The notes below the pieces were generated by a model, which had not been told where the DNA came from, did no database searches, and worked only from the letters and a program-made list of their open reading frames with translations. From an uncultured Oscillospiraceae bacterium (GTDB taxonomy: Bacteria > Bacillota > Clostridia > Oscillospirales > Oscillospiraceae), in NCBI GenBank assembly GCA_910588625.1, contig CAJUQN010000005.1:1-64000 (forward strand): a DNA stretch of 64,000 bases, given 5' to 3'. Below are positions 1 through 7,108 of this stretch, in pieces. Both the position numbers and the translations under genes were made by a program. Position 1 is the stretch's first letter, and the number at the start of each line of letters is the position of its first letter.

Positions 1-2
1 TG

Positions 3-593
3 GTATCCGGCGCTATGCCGGCGGACGCCCACAGCATTCTTCTGAGTACAAGCTATCAGAAGTACCATGGGGAGATGGTTGCGAGGGCTGCCATGGAGCT
101 GTCCCTGGGCCGGGAGACCGTGACCGTCACCATATCCGGACTGTTTGACCCGTTGAGGGTAGCAAACGGACACGGCGCGCTTGCCATGGATTCGGTGGCT
201 TTGTTCGCACCGGGGGAGCTGTTCCGGGAGCTCTATCCTGAGATTGAAAGCTTCGACTACTCCTGGAGCATTGTCAACGACCCGAAAAAAGCGGAGCGTG
301 TGGAAAGCGGCCTGCAAGAAATCCTGTCCGGTCACAGCAATCTCGGTCTGGATACCATCGGGGTCCATATCGAGTATGAGAAAATGCAGAGCGGCCTGAT
401 TTTCGGCGGACTGCGGGCGCTCTCCTGGCTGATCTTCCTCTTTGGCGTCGTCAATCTGATCAACACGACCCTCTCCAACCAGATGTCCCGGAAGCGGGAG
501 AACAGCATCCTGCGCTCCGTCGGCCTGACCGGAAAGCAGCTGTGCCGGATGAATATTTGCGAAGGACTCTGTTATACGGCCTTAACTTCTTGA
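3..593 (+). pseudogene. ABC transporter permease (FtsX-like), broken fragment
   Basis: The reading frame is open at the left edge, so the gene began outside the window. It reads through a soluble extracytoplasmic stretch, then a hydrophobic segment (LSWLIFLFGVVNLINTTLSN) followed by the motif RKRENSILRSVGLTGKQL, which is the cytoplasmic loop after the first C-terminal helix of FtsX/MacB-type permeases. The family continues for about 100 residues with two or three more membrane helices. Here the protein stops after ENICEGLCY-like sequence plus a few unrelated residues, at the point where the toxin-antitoxin block begins. I infer truncation by recombination rather than a natural end. An ATPase partner would lie to the left of the window. 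Confidence 0.75.
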
Positions 594-597
594 TTCA

Positions 598-961
598 TTA
601 AAACTTTTCCTCCTTAAGTCTGTGGATGAGCTGCTGGACGGCCCCGGCGTAGAAAAATCCCTGTTGGCGGCCAAGATCCAGCGGCTCCACATCTTGAACG
701 AGCTGATGTTCTCCATCCACAAAGTAGAGGATCTTGTAGTTCTTGACCAGCAGCTTCCAAATGCCCAGCGCACGAAGCCTGTCGTCCGTCTCATACGGAT
801 TCCGACTCCGGCATTTGTTCCAAGCTGAGTACCCCTTCCTTGATCAGCCGGTAAAGCTTTCCCGCAGTTCTGGGTTCTAAAAGCACCTGCCCAATATAGC
901 GCACGATCCCGGTAATGTCCTCCTGGGCCTGCGCGCCGACCCGCAACTGATAAGCCGTCAT
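598..961 (-). pseudogene. RelE/ParE-family toxin, frameshifted
   Basis: Read on the minus strand from the ATG at 961, the protein starts MTAYQLRVGAQAQEDITGIV and continues as a typical RelE/ParE fold up to LEQMPESESV, then hits a TGA near position 795. The rest of the toxin (YETDDRLRALGIWKLLVKNY, then ILYFVDGEHQLVQDVEPLDL and GRQQGFFYAGAVQQLIHRL) is intact in another frame and ends at the TAA at 598-600. A single small indel near 795-805 explains this. Its start overlaps the antitoxin stop by four bases (ATGA), the usual coupling in such pairs. The toxin is therefore probably inactive unless a programmed or sequencing frameshift is involved. Confidence 0.8.
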
Positions 962-1263
962 AGGCCAAGCTCCGCCTCAATGTCCCGAAACGCATCGCAG
1001 GCGGGACGCGTGCGCCCGGCCGCACAATCATCGTAACCCCGTTTTACCTCGGCGTAGAACTCATCGTCCGTCAGACTTCCGGCGGCAATGGGCGTTTTGG
1101 CCGGCAGCGTTACCTCAAAGGGAAGCCCTCTCCGCAGTACCACCTGATTTAGAAACACGTTGATCGCGTTGGACATAGGCATACCCAGTTGGGCCAAAAT
1201 GCTCTCCGCCTCTTCTTTTAGTGATGCATCCACCCGGGCAAATACATTGGCATCCTTCGCCAT
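958..1263 (-). CDS. RelB/DinJ-family antitoxin
   Basis: The 101-residue product begins MAKDANVFARVDASLKEEAE and has the ribbon-helix-helix N-terminus of RelB/DinJ antitoxins, including the hallmark segment LGMPMSNAINVFLNQVVLRRGLPFEV. The acidic C-terminal part (DDEFYAEVKRGYDDCAAGRT) is the kind of region that wraps the toxin. I chose the ATG at 1263 because GGAAAGGAAG lies 8 bases upstream; a GTG at 1272 sits directly on the ribosome site and is unlikely. The gene overlaps the frameshifted toxin by 4 bases. In this family the antitoxin represses its own promoter. Confidence 0.85.
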   Translation of the reverse strand: MAKDANVFARVDASLKEEAESILAQLGMPMSNAINVFLNQVVLRRGLPFEVTLPAKTPIAAGSLTDDEFYAEVKRGYDDCAAGRTRPACDAFRDIEAELGL

Positions 1264-1286
1264 GCGGACCACTTCCTTTCCCTTAC

Positions 1287-1315
1287 ATTATACGCTGTTG
1301 TCTATACAATAGCAA
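1287..1315 (-). promoter_or_regulatory. Sigma-A promoter of the toxin-antitoxin pair
   Basis: On the minus strand a TATAAT box (1287-1292) is preceded at exactly 17 bases by TTGCTA (1310-1315). It lies just upstream of the antitoxin start. An imperfect dyad (TTGTATAGACAA) lies in the spacer and is a candidate autorepression site; that last point is inference. Confidence 0.6.
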
Positions 1316-1334
1316 GCGCGTTTGGAGGGATTTT

Positions 1335-1895
1335 ATGCCAAAGAAAAGACTTGTTCAAATGCTTGCCATCCTGCCCCTCGCCGTCGCCGCCCTGCTCTAC
1401 GGCGGCGGCTATATCGCTCAGTTTCTCTACAACTACGATATCTGGCAGATGGAGGGAGCGGTGTTTGGAACCGCGCCTCAATTCCCGGACGCCGGTTTTG
1501 TTGTCTGCGCTGCCGCCGCATTTCGTTGGCCCACTGGGCTGTACGGCCTGGGGCTGTGCGTGGCCGCGCTGGCGGCGCTGATGTTCGGTGTAATGCATAT
1601 GGGCCGGGGAGAGGGCGGGACGCTGGACAAGGCCCGGAACCTCACCTATTCGGACAAAGGAACCTACGGCACGGCGGGCTTCATACCCAAGCGGGAGATG
1701 AAAGGGGTGCTGGACCTTGTGCCCAATATCCGCAAGCATCCCGGCACCATCTTGGGAGAGCTGGACAGGCAGGTGGTGTGCGTCCCCCTGAAAACCCGGT
1801 TCAATGGAAACCTGGCGGTGTATGGGGCCAGCGGCTCCAAGAAGACCCGGGCGTTCTGCGTCAACATGATCTTGCAGAGCGTGGCCAGGAAGTCC
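1335..1895 (+). pseudogene. VirD4/TraG-type conjugative coupling protein, N-terminal fragment
   Basis: From the ATG at 1335 (GGAGG upstream) the protein has two membrane segments, about residues 8-26 and 70-96, then the region GTYGTAGFIPKREMKGVLDL and a P-loop, VYGASGSKKTRAFCVNMILQ. This order is that of the type IV coupling ATPases of Firmicutes conjugative elements. Homology ends within about 10 residues of the P-loop, near position 1895. The frame runs on to a stop at 2015 through sequence that on the other strand belongs to a transposase remnant. Full-length members are around 600 residues, so over two thirds is missing. It marks a decayed integrative conjugative element. Confidence 0.7.
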
Positions 1896-1899
1896 TCGC

Positions 1900-2088
1900 T
1901 GAGGGCATCTGGACAGATAGCAGTATCGGATCGTGGTGAAAGCCTATCGCGTATACCGTGGGCCAACATGGTATATAGGCTGTCGAATCATATAAGCAGC
2001 CGAAGCGGTGGGTAAAGTAGTGGCGATAGCGATGATGTTTGTGAACATCCAGTCCACAGCAGTTTTTGCGGAGAATCTTAAAAGCCAT
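1900..2088 (-). pseudogene. IS110-family transposase, 5' remnant
   Basis: On the minus strand, after GGAGGG, the ATG at 2088 opens MAFKILRKNCCGLDVHK. The segment CGLDVHK is the start of the RuvC-like DEDD catalytic domain of IS110 transposases and holds its first aspartate. Right after this the frame seems to shift: one base over, the sequence reads NIIAIATT, as expected for the next strand of the fold. Homology is lost before about 1900, where the coupling-protein fragment begins. Only about 5-15% of a normal 400-residue transposase remains. I identify it from motif memory, not from a search. Confidence 0.55.
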
Positions 2089-2412
2089 TTGAGCCCTCCA
2101 AATGTGTATTGGAGAGGTTTGGCAGGGACTGGTCTCCCGGCAAAATCGAGTCGATTTGAAAGAGATAAGTTTACGGGCTACTTTGATGCGCGATTCGTTG
2201 ATGCCTTAACGGGCGACCGAACCATATAGATATGCGGGGCTGCCGCTATACAGCCCAGCCACTCACCTCCACGGTTTCTGTAGTGTACCGAACACTCCCG
2301 TGGAAGGGAAAATATGTCATAAAAGGGGGACGCGTTCCATCGTGTCCCTCTTTTGGGCTTTATCCATAAAAAAAGCAGGGGAAACGGGCGATTTCACGGC
2401 GACAAAACGGGC
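2089..2412. other. Gene-free stretch at the end of the decayed mobile region
   Basis: No credible coding sequence is seen. It holds a small hairpin (2269-2303) with paired CCACGG/CCGTGG and AGTGT/ACACT arms, which could be an element end. A terminator-like hairpin at about 2325-2355 has arms of the form AAAAGGGGGAC and GTCCC-TCTTTT. The latter separates the mobile debris from the Asp23 gene. Confidence 0.4.
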
Positions 2413-2441
2413 TTGTATTTTTGTTGGAAATGGAATACAAT
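2413..2441 (+). promoter_or_regulatory. Sigma-A promoter of the Asp23-FakA genes
   Basis: TTGTAT (2413-2418) and TACAAT (2436-2441) are separated by exactly 17 bases. They lie about 60 bases before the Asp23 start, with no terminator in between. Confidence 0.55.
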
Positions 2442-2500
2442 ATACACAGTATATCAAAATGGAAGGCAACCCTCTTGCAGGAAAAGAAAGGAAGGTTCCC

Positions 2501-2851
2501 ATGAAAATACAAACTGAAAAGGGTCTCGTCCGCCTCACCAGCGACGTGTACTCCAACCTCACCGGAGCGGTGGCCACCAGCTGCTACGGCGTGAAGGGCA
2601 TGGCGTTCCGCTCCCGCGCCGACGGCCTGGTCCACCTGCTGCGCCGGGAGTCCATGTCCAAGGGCGTGAAGATCGTCTATAACGAGGACCAGTCCATCTC
2701 CATCGACCTCCACATCATCGTGGACAACGGCGTCAACCTGTTGGCGGTGGGCGAGTCTATCCAGAATGAAGTGAAGTACAACGTCCACCGCCTCACCGGG
2801 GTGGAGGTGCGCAGCGTCAACGTCTGCGTCGATTCCATGGTGATCGGCTAA
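2501..2851 (+). CDS. Asp23/Gls24 (YloU-type) envelope-stress protein
   Basis: The 116-residue protein fits the Asp23/Gls24 family: SDVYSNLTGAVATSCYGVKG at the front, a central SISIDLHIIVDNGVNLLAVG strand pair, and a final VHRLTGVEVRSVNVCVD. Start chosen at 2501, where GAAAGGAAGG lies 6-7 bases upstream; a longer open frame upstream lacks a ribosome site. In Firmicutes this gene typically precedes the DAK2-domain gene, as here (35-base gap), and the pair is probably co-transcribed. Asp23-like proteins are cytoplasmic, often membrane-tethered by a partner, and linked to cell-envelope homeostasis; the exact role of this member is unknown. Confidence 0.85.
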   Translation: MKIQTEKGLVRLTSDVYSNLTGAVATSCYGVKGMAFRSRADGLVHLLRRESMSKGVKIVYNEDQSISIDLHIIVDNGVNLLAVGESIQNEVKYNVHRLTGVEVRSVNVCVDSMVIG

Positions 2852-2885
2852 GGCCGCGAGACCAGACAGAAAGGATCATCCGAAT

Positions 2886-4571
2886 ATGGTAGATATCATT
2901 GACGGCGCGCTGTTCCAGCGCATGGTCATCCACGGCTCCGCTTCCATCAATGCCCAGAAGCAGGCCATCAACGATCTGAACGTATTCCCTGTTCCAGACG
3001 GCGATACCGGCACCAATATGTCCCTGACCATCGGCACCGCCGCCGCTGAGGCGAAAAAGAAGCCCAACCAGTCCATCAGCAAGGCCGCGTCGGTCAACGC
3101 CTCCGCCCTTCTGCGGGGGGCGAGGGGCAACTCCGGCGTCATTTTGTCCCTGCTGTTCCGGGGCGTCTCCAAGGGGCTGAAGGAGAAGGACGAGGCCGAC
3201 GGCGCCGCCTTTGCCGCCGCGCTGAACGAGGGCGTGTCCGCCGCCTACAAGGCGGTCATGAAGCCCGCCGAGGGCACCATTTTGACGGTTTCCCGTCTGG
3301 CCGCCGCCAAGGGTGCGGAGGCAGCCCAGGAGAACAACAGCGTGGAGGCTGTTCTGGAGGCCGCCATTGCCGAGGGCCAGGCCGCGCTGGCCGAGACGGT
3401 CAACCAGAACCCGGTGCTGAAGAAGGCCGGGGTGGTGGACGCGGGAGGCAAGGGCTTCCTGTGCATCCTCCAGGGGATGCTGGACGAGCTGCGGGGCGTG
3501 CCCGCCCCCGCCGAGGAGGATGACGGCCTGCCCGCGAAGGAGTCCGCCGACTTTGCCGCCCTCTCCGAAGAGGACATCACCTTCACTTTTGACACCGTGT
3601 TCATCGTCCGCAAGACCACAGACAAGTCCATCGAGCCGTTCCGCGCCTATTTGAACAGCATCGGTGACAGCTTGGTGATCGGCGAGGACGACGAGGCGTT
3701 TAAGGTCCACGTCCACACCGACACTCCGGGCGCGGCCCTGTCCGAGGCCCAGAAGTACGGTACTTTGGAGCTGGCGAAAATTGAGAATATGCGAACCCAG
3801 GCCGAGGAGCTGGCCGCGGGCAAAAAGGCCCAGAGCACCGACGACTTGGACCAGGTGGAGGCTGAGCTGGAGGCCCAGGAGTCCGAGGGGGACGCCATCG
3901 CCGCCCCGGAGAAGAAGTTCGGCGTGGTGGCCGTCAGCGCCGGGGAGGGTATGGCCTCCGTGTTCCGCGATTTGGGCGTGGATGGTATCATCTCCGGCGG
4001 TCAGACCATGAACCCTTCCACGGAGGACATCATGCGGGAGATCGCCCACACCCCCGCCGAGGTGGTGTTCGTCCTGCCCAACAACAAAAACATCATTATG
4101 GCCGCCCAGCAGTGCGTAGGGCTCATTGAGGGCAAGGAGATCGTAGTCATCCCCACCCGTACTGTGCCCCAGGGTATTTCCGCCATGCTGGTGCTGGACC
4201 CCGAGGCGGACGTGGAGACCAACGCCGCCGCCATGGAAGAGGCCCGGAAGAACGTACACACCTCCGAGATCACCTATGCCGCCCGTGACTCCGATTTCGA
4301 CGGCTTCGAGATCCACGAGGGGGACTACATGGCCTTGGCGGAGGGCCAGCTGTTCGGCACCGACCGGGCCATCGGCTCCCTGCTGGAGCGGCTGGCGAAG
4401 GCGGACAGCCAGCAGAACGCCGAGTTCATCAGCATTTTCTACGGTGAGGACGTCACTGAGAACCAGGCCAATGAGGCCCTGGCCATCTTCCAAAAGGAGT
4501 GCCCCAACGCCGAGATCACCCTGCTGTCCGGCGGCCAGCCCGTGTACTACTATATGATTTCTGCGGAATAA
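2886..4571 (+). CDS. fakA: FakA-like DAK2/DegV-domain kinase (YloV)
   Basis: The 561-residue protein has an N-terminal DAK2 nucleotide-binding domain with the metal-binding motif VFPVPDGDTGTNM (residues 33-45; Asp38 and Asp40) and GARGNSGVILS near residue 80. The middle and C-terminal domains match the rest of YloV/FakA, ending in a DegV-like IISGGQTMNPSTEDIMREI segment and a terminal LLSGGQPVYYYMISAE. In staphylococci FakA phosphorylates fatty acids carried by FakB proteins for entry into phospholipid synthesis; I infer the same reaction here. No fakB is in the window. Length is normal. It is followed by a strong terminator. Confidence 0.85.
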   Translation: MVDIIDGALFQRMVIHGSASINAQKQAINDLNVFPVPDGDTGTNMSLTIGTAAAEAKKKPNQSISKAASVNASALLRGARGNSGVILSLLFRGVSKGLKEKDEADGAAFAAALNEGVSAAYKAVMKPAEGTILTVSRLAAAKGAEAAQENNSVEAVLEAAIAEGQAALAETVNQNPVLKKAGVVDAGGKGFLCILQGMLDELRGVPAPAEEDDGLPAKESADFAALSEEDITFTFDTVFIVRKTTDKSIEPFRAYLNSIGDSLVIGEDDEAFKVHVHTDTPGAALSEAQKYGTLELAKIENMRTQAEELAAGKKAQSTDDLDQVEAELEAQESEGDAIAAPEKKFGVVAVSAGEGMASVFRDLGVDGIISGGQTMNPSTEDIMREIAHTPAEVVFVLPNNKNIIMAAQQCVGLIEGKEIVVIPTRTVPQGISAMLVLDPEADVETNAAAMEEARKNVHTSEITYAARDSDFDGFEIHEGDYMALAEGQLFGTDRAIGSLLERLAKADSQQNAEFISIFYGEDVTENQANEALAIFQKECPNAEITLLSGGQPVYYYMISAE

Positions 4572-4596
4572 CCATATTTATAATTAAATTGCGCCG

Positions 4597-4625
4597 GCGC
4601 CCGGGCTTTGCCCGGGCGCTTTTTC
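4597..4625 (+). terminator. Intrinsic terminator after fakA
   Basis: A 10-bp GC stem (GCGCCCGGGC / GCCCGGGCGC) with a 3-base loop is followed by a run of T. Confidence 0.85.
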
Positions 4626-4662
4626 GCGCTCAAAAAATTTTCGAGAAAAATGTAAAAGAAGC

Positions 4663-4716
4663 TTGACACGAAATGTAAAGTGTGCTATACTTCGGATTGT
4701 AAAGCAAACTTTACAA
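4663..4716 (+). promoter_or_regulatory. Promoter with AAG-N4-CTT operator, HTH module 1
   Basis: TTGACA (4663-4668) and TATACT (4686-4691) are 17 bases apart. Just downstream, at 4697-4716, is a perfect dyad: TTGTAAAG, CAAA, CTTTACAA. A half-site-like TGTAAAG also lies in the spacer. The dyad covers the expected transcription start, so binding there would repress. The natural candidate repressor is the HTH protein encoded at 4902. The same dyad layout recurs at 62.9 kb. Confidence 0.75.
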
Positions 4717-4735
4717 TCTGCTGGAGGTGAGATAC

Positions 4736-4900
4736 ATGGACATGGATACCATCGGCGCAATCGCGGCGATCCCGCTTTGCGTGAGCGCCGCCGCCCTGGC
4801 TGCGCAGAACAGCCGCAAAACAGCGCCAAAAAGAAGGATGACGATCAGGGTGGGGAGAGCTGACAATGACTCAGACTCCCTACACTATGAGGAGGGATGA
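4736..4900 (+). CDS. Small leader ORF, unknown function
   Basis: A 54-residue frame starts at an ATG 7 bases after CTGGAGGTGAG, directly downstream of the promoter and operator. It has a short hydrophobic stretch (TIGAIAAIPLCVSAAALAAQ) followed by a basic segment (RKTAPKRRMTIRV). Its stop at 4898-4900 abuts the HTH gene start, so translation could be coupled. I recognise no family. The good ribosome site favours a real small protein or leader peptide. Confidence 0.5.
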   Translation: MDMDTIGAIAAIPLCVSAAALAAQNSRKTAPKRRMTIRVGRADNDSDSLHYEEG

Positions 4901-4901
4901 C

Positions 4902-5105
4902 ATGGAAAACCGTATCGCCGCCCTGCGGAAAGAGCGGCGCATTTCCCAGGCGGAGCTGGCGGAGGCGGTGGCCGTTACCCGGCAGACCATCATCTCGCTG
5001 GAGAGCGGACGGTATAACGCCTCCCTTCTGCTGGCCCATAAGATCGCCCGGTATTTTGGAACCACCATCGAGGACATTTTTCTGTTTGAGGAGGAAGAAT
5101 CATGA
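4902..5105 (+). CDS. Small XRE/Cro-type HTH repressor
   Basis: The 67-residue protein is essentially one HTH_3 domain: MENRIAALRKERRISQAELAEAVAVTRQTIISLESGRYNASLLLAHKIA, broken here only by its helices, then a short acidic tail FLFEEEES. Start set at 4902, five bases after GAGGAGGGA; the upstream ATG at 4866 is less well spaced. Such small HTH proteins sit next to membrane-protein genes in many Clostridia and repress their own operon. It overlaps the next gene by 4 bases (ATGA). The dyad at 4697-4716 is its probable binding site (inference). Confidence 0.85.
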   Translation: MENRIAALRKERRISQAELAEAVAVTRQTIISLESGRYNASLLLAHKIARYFGTTIEDIFLFEEEES

Positions 5106-5353
5106 GGCGCAATTGTAATTTCAAGATGAACCCGGCCTTTTCCGTGGGACTGGTGCTGATGTGGGCAGGGTTCTTCGTCCAGAACGTGCTGGAGGTCCAG
5201 GGGATGGCGCTGAACCTGATCCATCTGGCCTGCGGTGTGGGGATTGGCTTGGCCTTCGTGGGCCTGCTCTACGGCTCCCCCAAGACCGGGCCCCTGTTCG
5301 ACAAATTTCACGCCTTTAAGCTAAGGCTGCTGGGGCGGGAAAACGCCGGGTGA
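5102..5353 (+). CDS. Small two-helix membrane protein of HTH module 1
   Basis: An 83-residue protein with two predicted membrane segments (about residues 11-27 and 36-60) and a short charged tail. The start overlaps the HTH stop (ATGA), which implies translational coupling. No family was recognised. Position suggests that it works with the neighbouring HTH regulator and the larger membrane protein that follows. Confidence 0.7.
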   Translation: MRRNCNFKMNPAFSVGLVLMWAGFFVQNVLEVQGMALNLIHLACGVGIGLAFVGLLYGSPKTGPLFDKFHAFKLRLLGRENAG

Positions 5354-5366
5354 GGAGGAAAAAACC

Positions 5367-5828
5367 ATGTTAATGAGAATGTTTGATACCTCGGACTACG
5401 ACCGCTCCCTGCGCCGCCGCCGTCTGATGTCCCTGGGTCTGCTGGCGGTGGGAATCACGGGTATCGTCTGCTATTTCCTGCTGATTCACAACAGCGACGT
5501 GCTGTCCGACTACGCCCGCGGATTCTATTTGGGCGCGGCCAGCGGCATAACGATTGGCTCGGTGATCCTTCTAATTCGGATGCAGTATCTGCTCACCTAC
5601 CCGGAGGCCCGGAAAAAGGCCAAAATCCAGGAGCAGGATGAGCGGGAAAAGGCCATCATTAATCAGGCGTTCCAGTTTGCCGGGATGTTCACCTTTTTTG
5701 CCGCCGTGGCGTCTATGTTCGTGCTGGTGGCGGTGAGCAAAACAGCGGCCCTGGCGGTGTTCGGCGTCATCGTGGTGTACGCTGTCAGCTGGCCGCTGGC
5801 CAGCCTGTACCTGTCCAAAAAGCTGTGA
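5367..5828 (+). CDS. Membrane protein of HTH module 1 (DUF2178-like)
   Basis: The 153-residue product has four predicted membrane helices in two pairs (about 20-40, 52-70, then 105-124 and 128-147). They are separated by a cytoplasmic segment holding EQDEREKAIINQA, a motif typical of DUF2178/DUF3796-like proteins that accompany small HTH regulators. The start at 5367 follows TGAGGAGGAAAA. Its last codons overlap the next gene's GTG start. Function unknown; these modules are often suspected to sense membrane or antibiotic stress, which I cannot show here. Confidence 0.7.
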   Translation: MLMRMFDTSDYDRSLRRRRLMSLGLLAVGITGIVCYFLLIHNSDVLSDYARGFYLGAASGITIGSVILLIRMQYLLTYPEARKKAKIQEQDEREKAIINQAFQFAGMFTFFAAVASMFVLVAVSKTAALAVFGVIVVYAVSWPLASLYLSKKL

Positions 5829-6730
5829 GCGCCCGGTATCTCACGCTGAACATCACTTCCGAGTTGGCGGGGCAGGAGGTAAACACCCTCCTGAGGCGCA
5901 GGCTGGGGCTGTCCGGCACCGTTCTGCGGCGGGTGAAGTGGCTGGAGGACGGTATTACTCTGGACGGCGCGCGGGTGAACGTCCGTGTTCGGGTGGAGGA
6001 GGGCCAGACGCTGGCGGTCCGGCTGACGGATCCATCCCCCGCGTCCGGCGTGGTTCCGGCGGAGGGGCCGCTGGACATCGTTTACGAGGACCCGGACCTC
6101 ATTGTGCTGAACAAGGCCCCCGGCGTACTGGTCCACCCCGGACACGGCCACTTTGACGATACCCTGGGCAATTATTTGATGTGGCACTACGGGCAGACCG
6201 GGGAGGAGTCGGATTTTCACCCCGTCCACCGGCTGGACAAGGGCACCTCCGGCCTGGTGGTAGCGGCAAAGCACGCTCACGCCCAGGAGAAGCTGAAAAA
6301 CCAGCTCCACACCAGCGAATTTCGCCGGGTGTATCTGGCGGTGTGCGACGGCGTCCCGCCCGAACCGAGCGGGACAGTGGACGCCCCCATCGGTCCTGTG
6401 GACGGCTCTCTGGTGGCCCGTGAAGTCCGTCCCGACGGCAAACCCGCCCGGACCCATTATCAGGTGGTGCGGACCTGCGGACCCCGCGCTCTGGTAGAGT
6501 TGGAGCTGGAGACGGGGCGGACCCATCAAATCCGTGTTCACATGGCCTGCATTGGCTGTCCACTGACGGGGGATTTTCTGTATGGGGCGGAAAACGGGGG
6601 GCTGATTCCCCGTCCGGCCCTCCACTCGGCGCAGTTGGAGCTGACCCACCCCATCACCGGGGAGCGGCTGTGCCTCTCCGCGCCCCTGCCCGCCGATCTG
6701 GCAGCGCTGATTCCAATGGCGAAAGGTTAA
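5825..6730 (+). CDS. RluA/RluD-family pseudouridine synthase
   Basis: A 301-residue enzyme with an N-terminal S4 RNA-binding domain (about residues 14-65) and the RluA catalytic domain. The signature HRLDKGTSG is at 135-143, with catalytic Asp138; the RTHQIRVH motif (about 236-243) is also present. These enzymes isomerise specific uridines in 23S rRNA or tRNA to pseudouridine. Start is a GTG at 5825 overlapping the upstream stop. Co-location with an HTH/membrane module looks like read-through rather than a functional link. The precise rRNA or tRNA target cannot be told from sequence. Confidence 0.9.
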   Translation: MSARYLTLNITSELAGQEVNTLLRRRLGLSGTVLRRVKWLEDGITLDGARVNVRVRVEEGQTLAVRLTDPSPASGVVPAEGPLDIVYEDPDLIVLNKAPGVLVHPGHGHFDDTLGNYLMWHYGQTGEESDFHPVHRLDKGTSGLVVAAKHAHAQEKLKNQLHTSEFRRVYLAVCDGVPPEPSGTVDAPIGPVDGSLVAREVRPDGKPARTHYQVVRTCGPRALVELELETGRTHQIRVHMACIGCPLTGDFLYGAENGGLIPRPALHSAQLELTHPITGERLCLSAPLPADLAALIPMAKG

Positions 6731-6757
6731 GAATTGGTGAAGATCCCCGCGCCCGTA

Positions 6758-6786
6758 TTGACACATTATGTCAGGTGCTGTATGAT
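6758..6786 (+). promoter_or_regulatory. Sigma-A promoter with dyad over the -35 box
   Basis: TTGACA (6758-6763) and TATGAT (6781-6786) have a 17-base spacer. The -35 box is part of a dyad, TGACA-CATTA-TGTCA (6759-6773), a possible repressor site. It drives the small gene at 6824. Confidence 0.7.
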
Positions 6787-6823
6787 GGCGCTTGACATTC
6801 ACTGAACGAAAGGAAGGATTTCC

Positions 6824-7006
6824 ATGGCAAAAAGCGACCGCTTTCAAATCATTCATCAGGAGGGCAACGGTCTGACCAAGGCCACCCTGCAAGTCATATT
6901 AGATACCGCTACCGGAGTACAGTATCTGGCCTGGCATGATGGCTATGCGGGCGGGCTGTGCCCGCTGGTGAACAAAGACGGCGGTCCCCTGACCTGGGAG
7001 ACCTGA
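6824..7006 (+). CDS. DUF6440-like small protein
   Basis: A 60-residue soluble protein with GTCTGACC-encoded core LTKATLQVILDTATGVQYLA and the ending GGLCPLVNKDGGPLTWET. This pattern, a bound resource followed by LCPLLDKDGKPL-like sequence, is that of the DUF6440 family found widely in Firmicutes. Ribosome site AAAGGAAGG precedes the ATG. It is monocistronic, with its own promoter and a terminator immediately after. Function is not known. Confidence 0.75.
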   Translation: MAKSDRFQIIHQEGNGLTKATLQVILDTATGVQYLAWHDGYAGGLCPLVNKDGGPLTWET

Positions 7007-7009
7007 AAG

Positions 7010-7037
7010 AAGTCCGGGAGTATTCCCGGACTTTTTT
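7010..7037 (+). terminator. Intrinsic terminator after the DUF6440 gene
   Basis: AAGTCCGGGA and TCCCGGACTT arms with a short loop, followed by a T run. Confidence 0.9.
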
Positions 7038-7108
7038 CATCCCTTCTGTGACGTCCGGCGTGAAACCGCGTCTTTATGGGTGAAAGGGCCTTTCGAGGAG
7101 TGATAACC

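Noticed and set aside
582..1031. 149-codon minus-strand frame over the toxin gene
   Set aside because: It is out of frame with the toxin in its first part; the real toxin reading is the frameshifted 598-961.
2008..2229. 73-codon plus-strand frame
   Set aside because: It lies opposite the IS110 remnant, has no ribosome site and no recognisable sequence.
2817..4493. Long minus-strand open frame (558 codons) opposite fakA
   Set aside because: Shadow of a GC-rich gene: low-complexity Gly/Leu/Val/His composition, no ribosome site, and the plus-strand protein has clear motifs.
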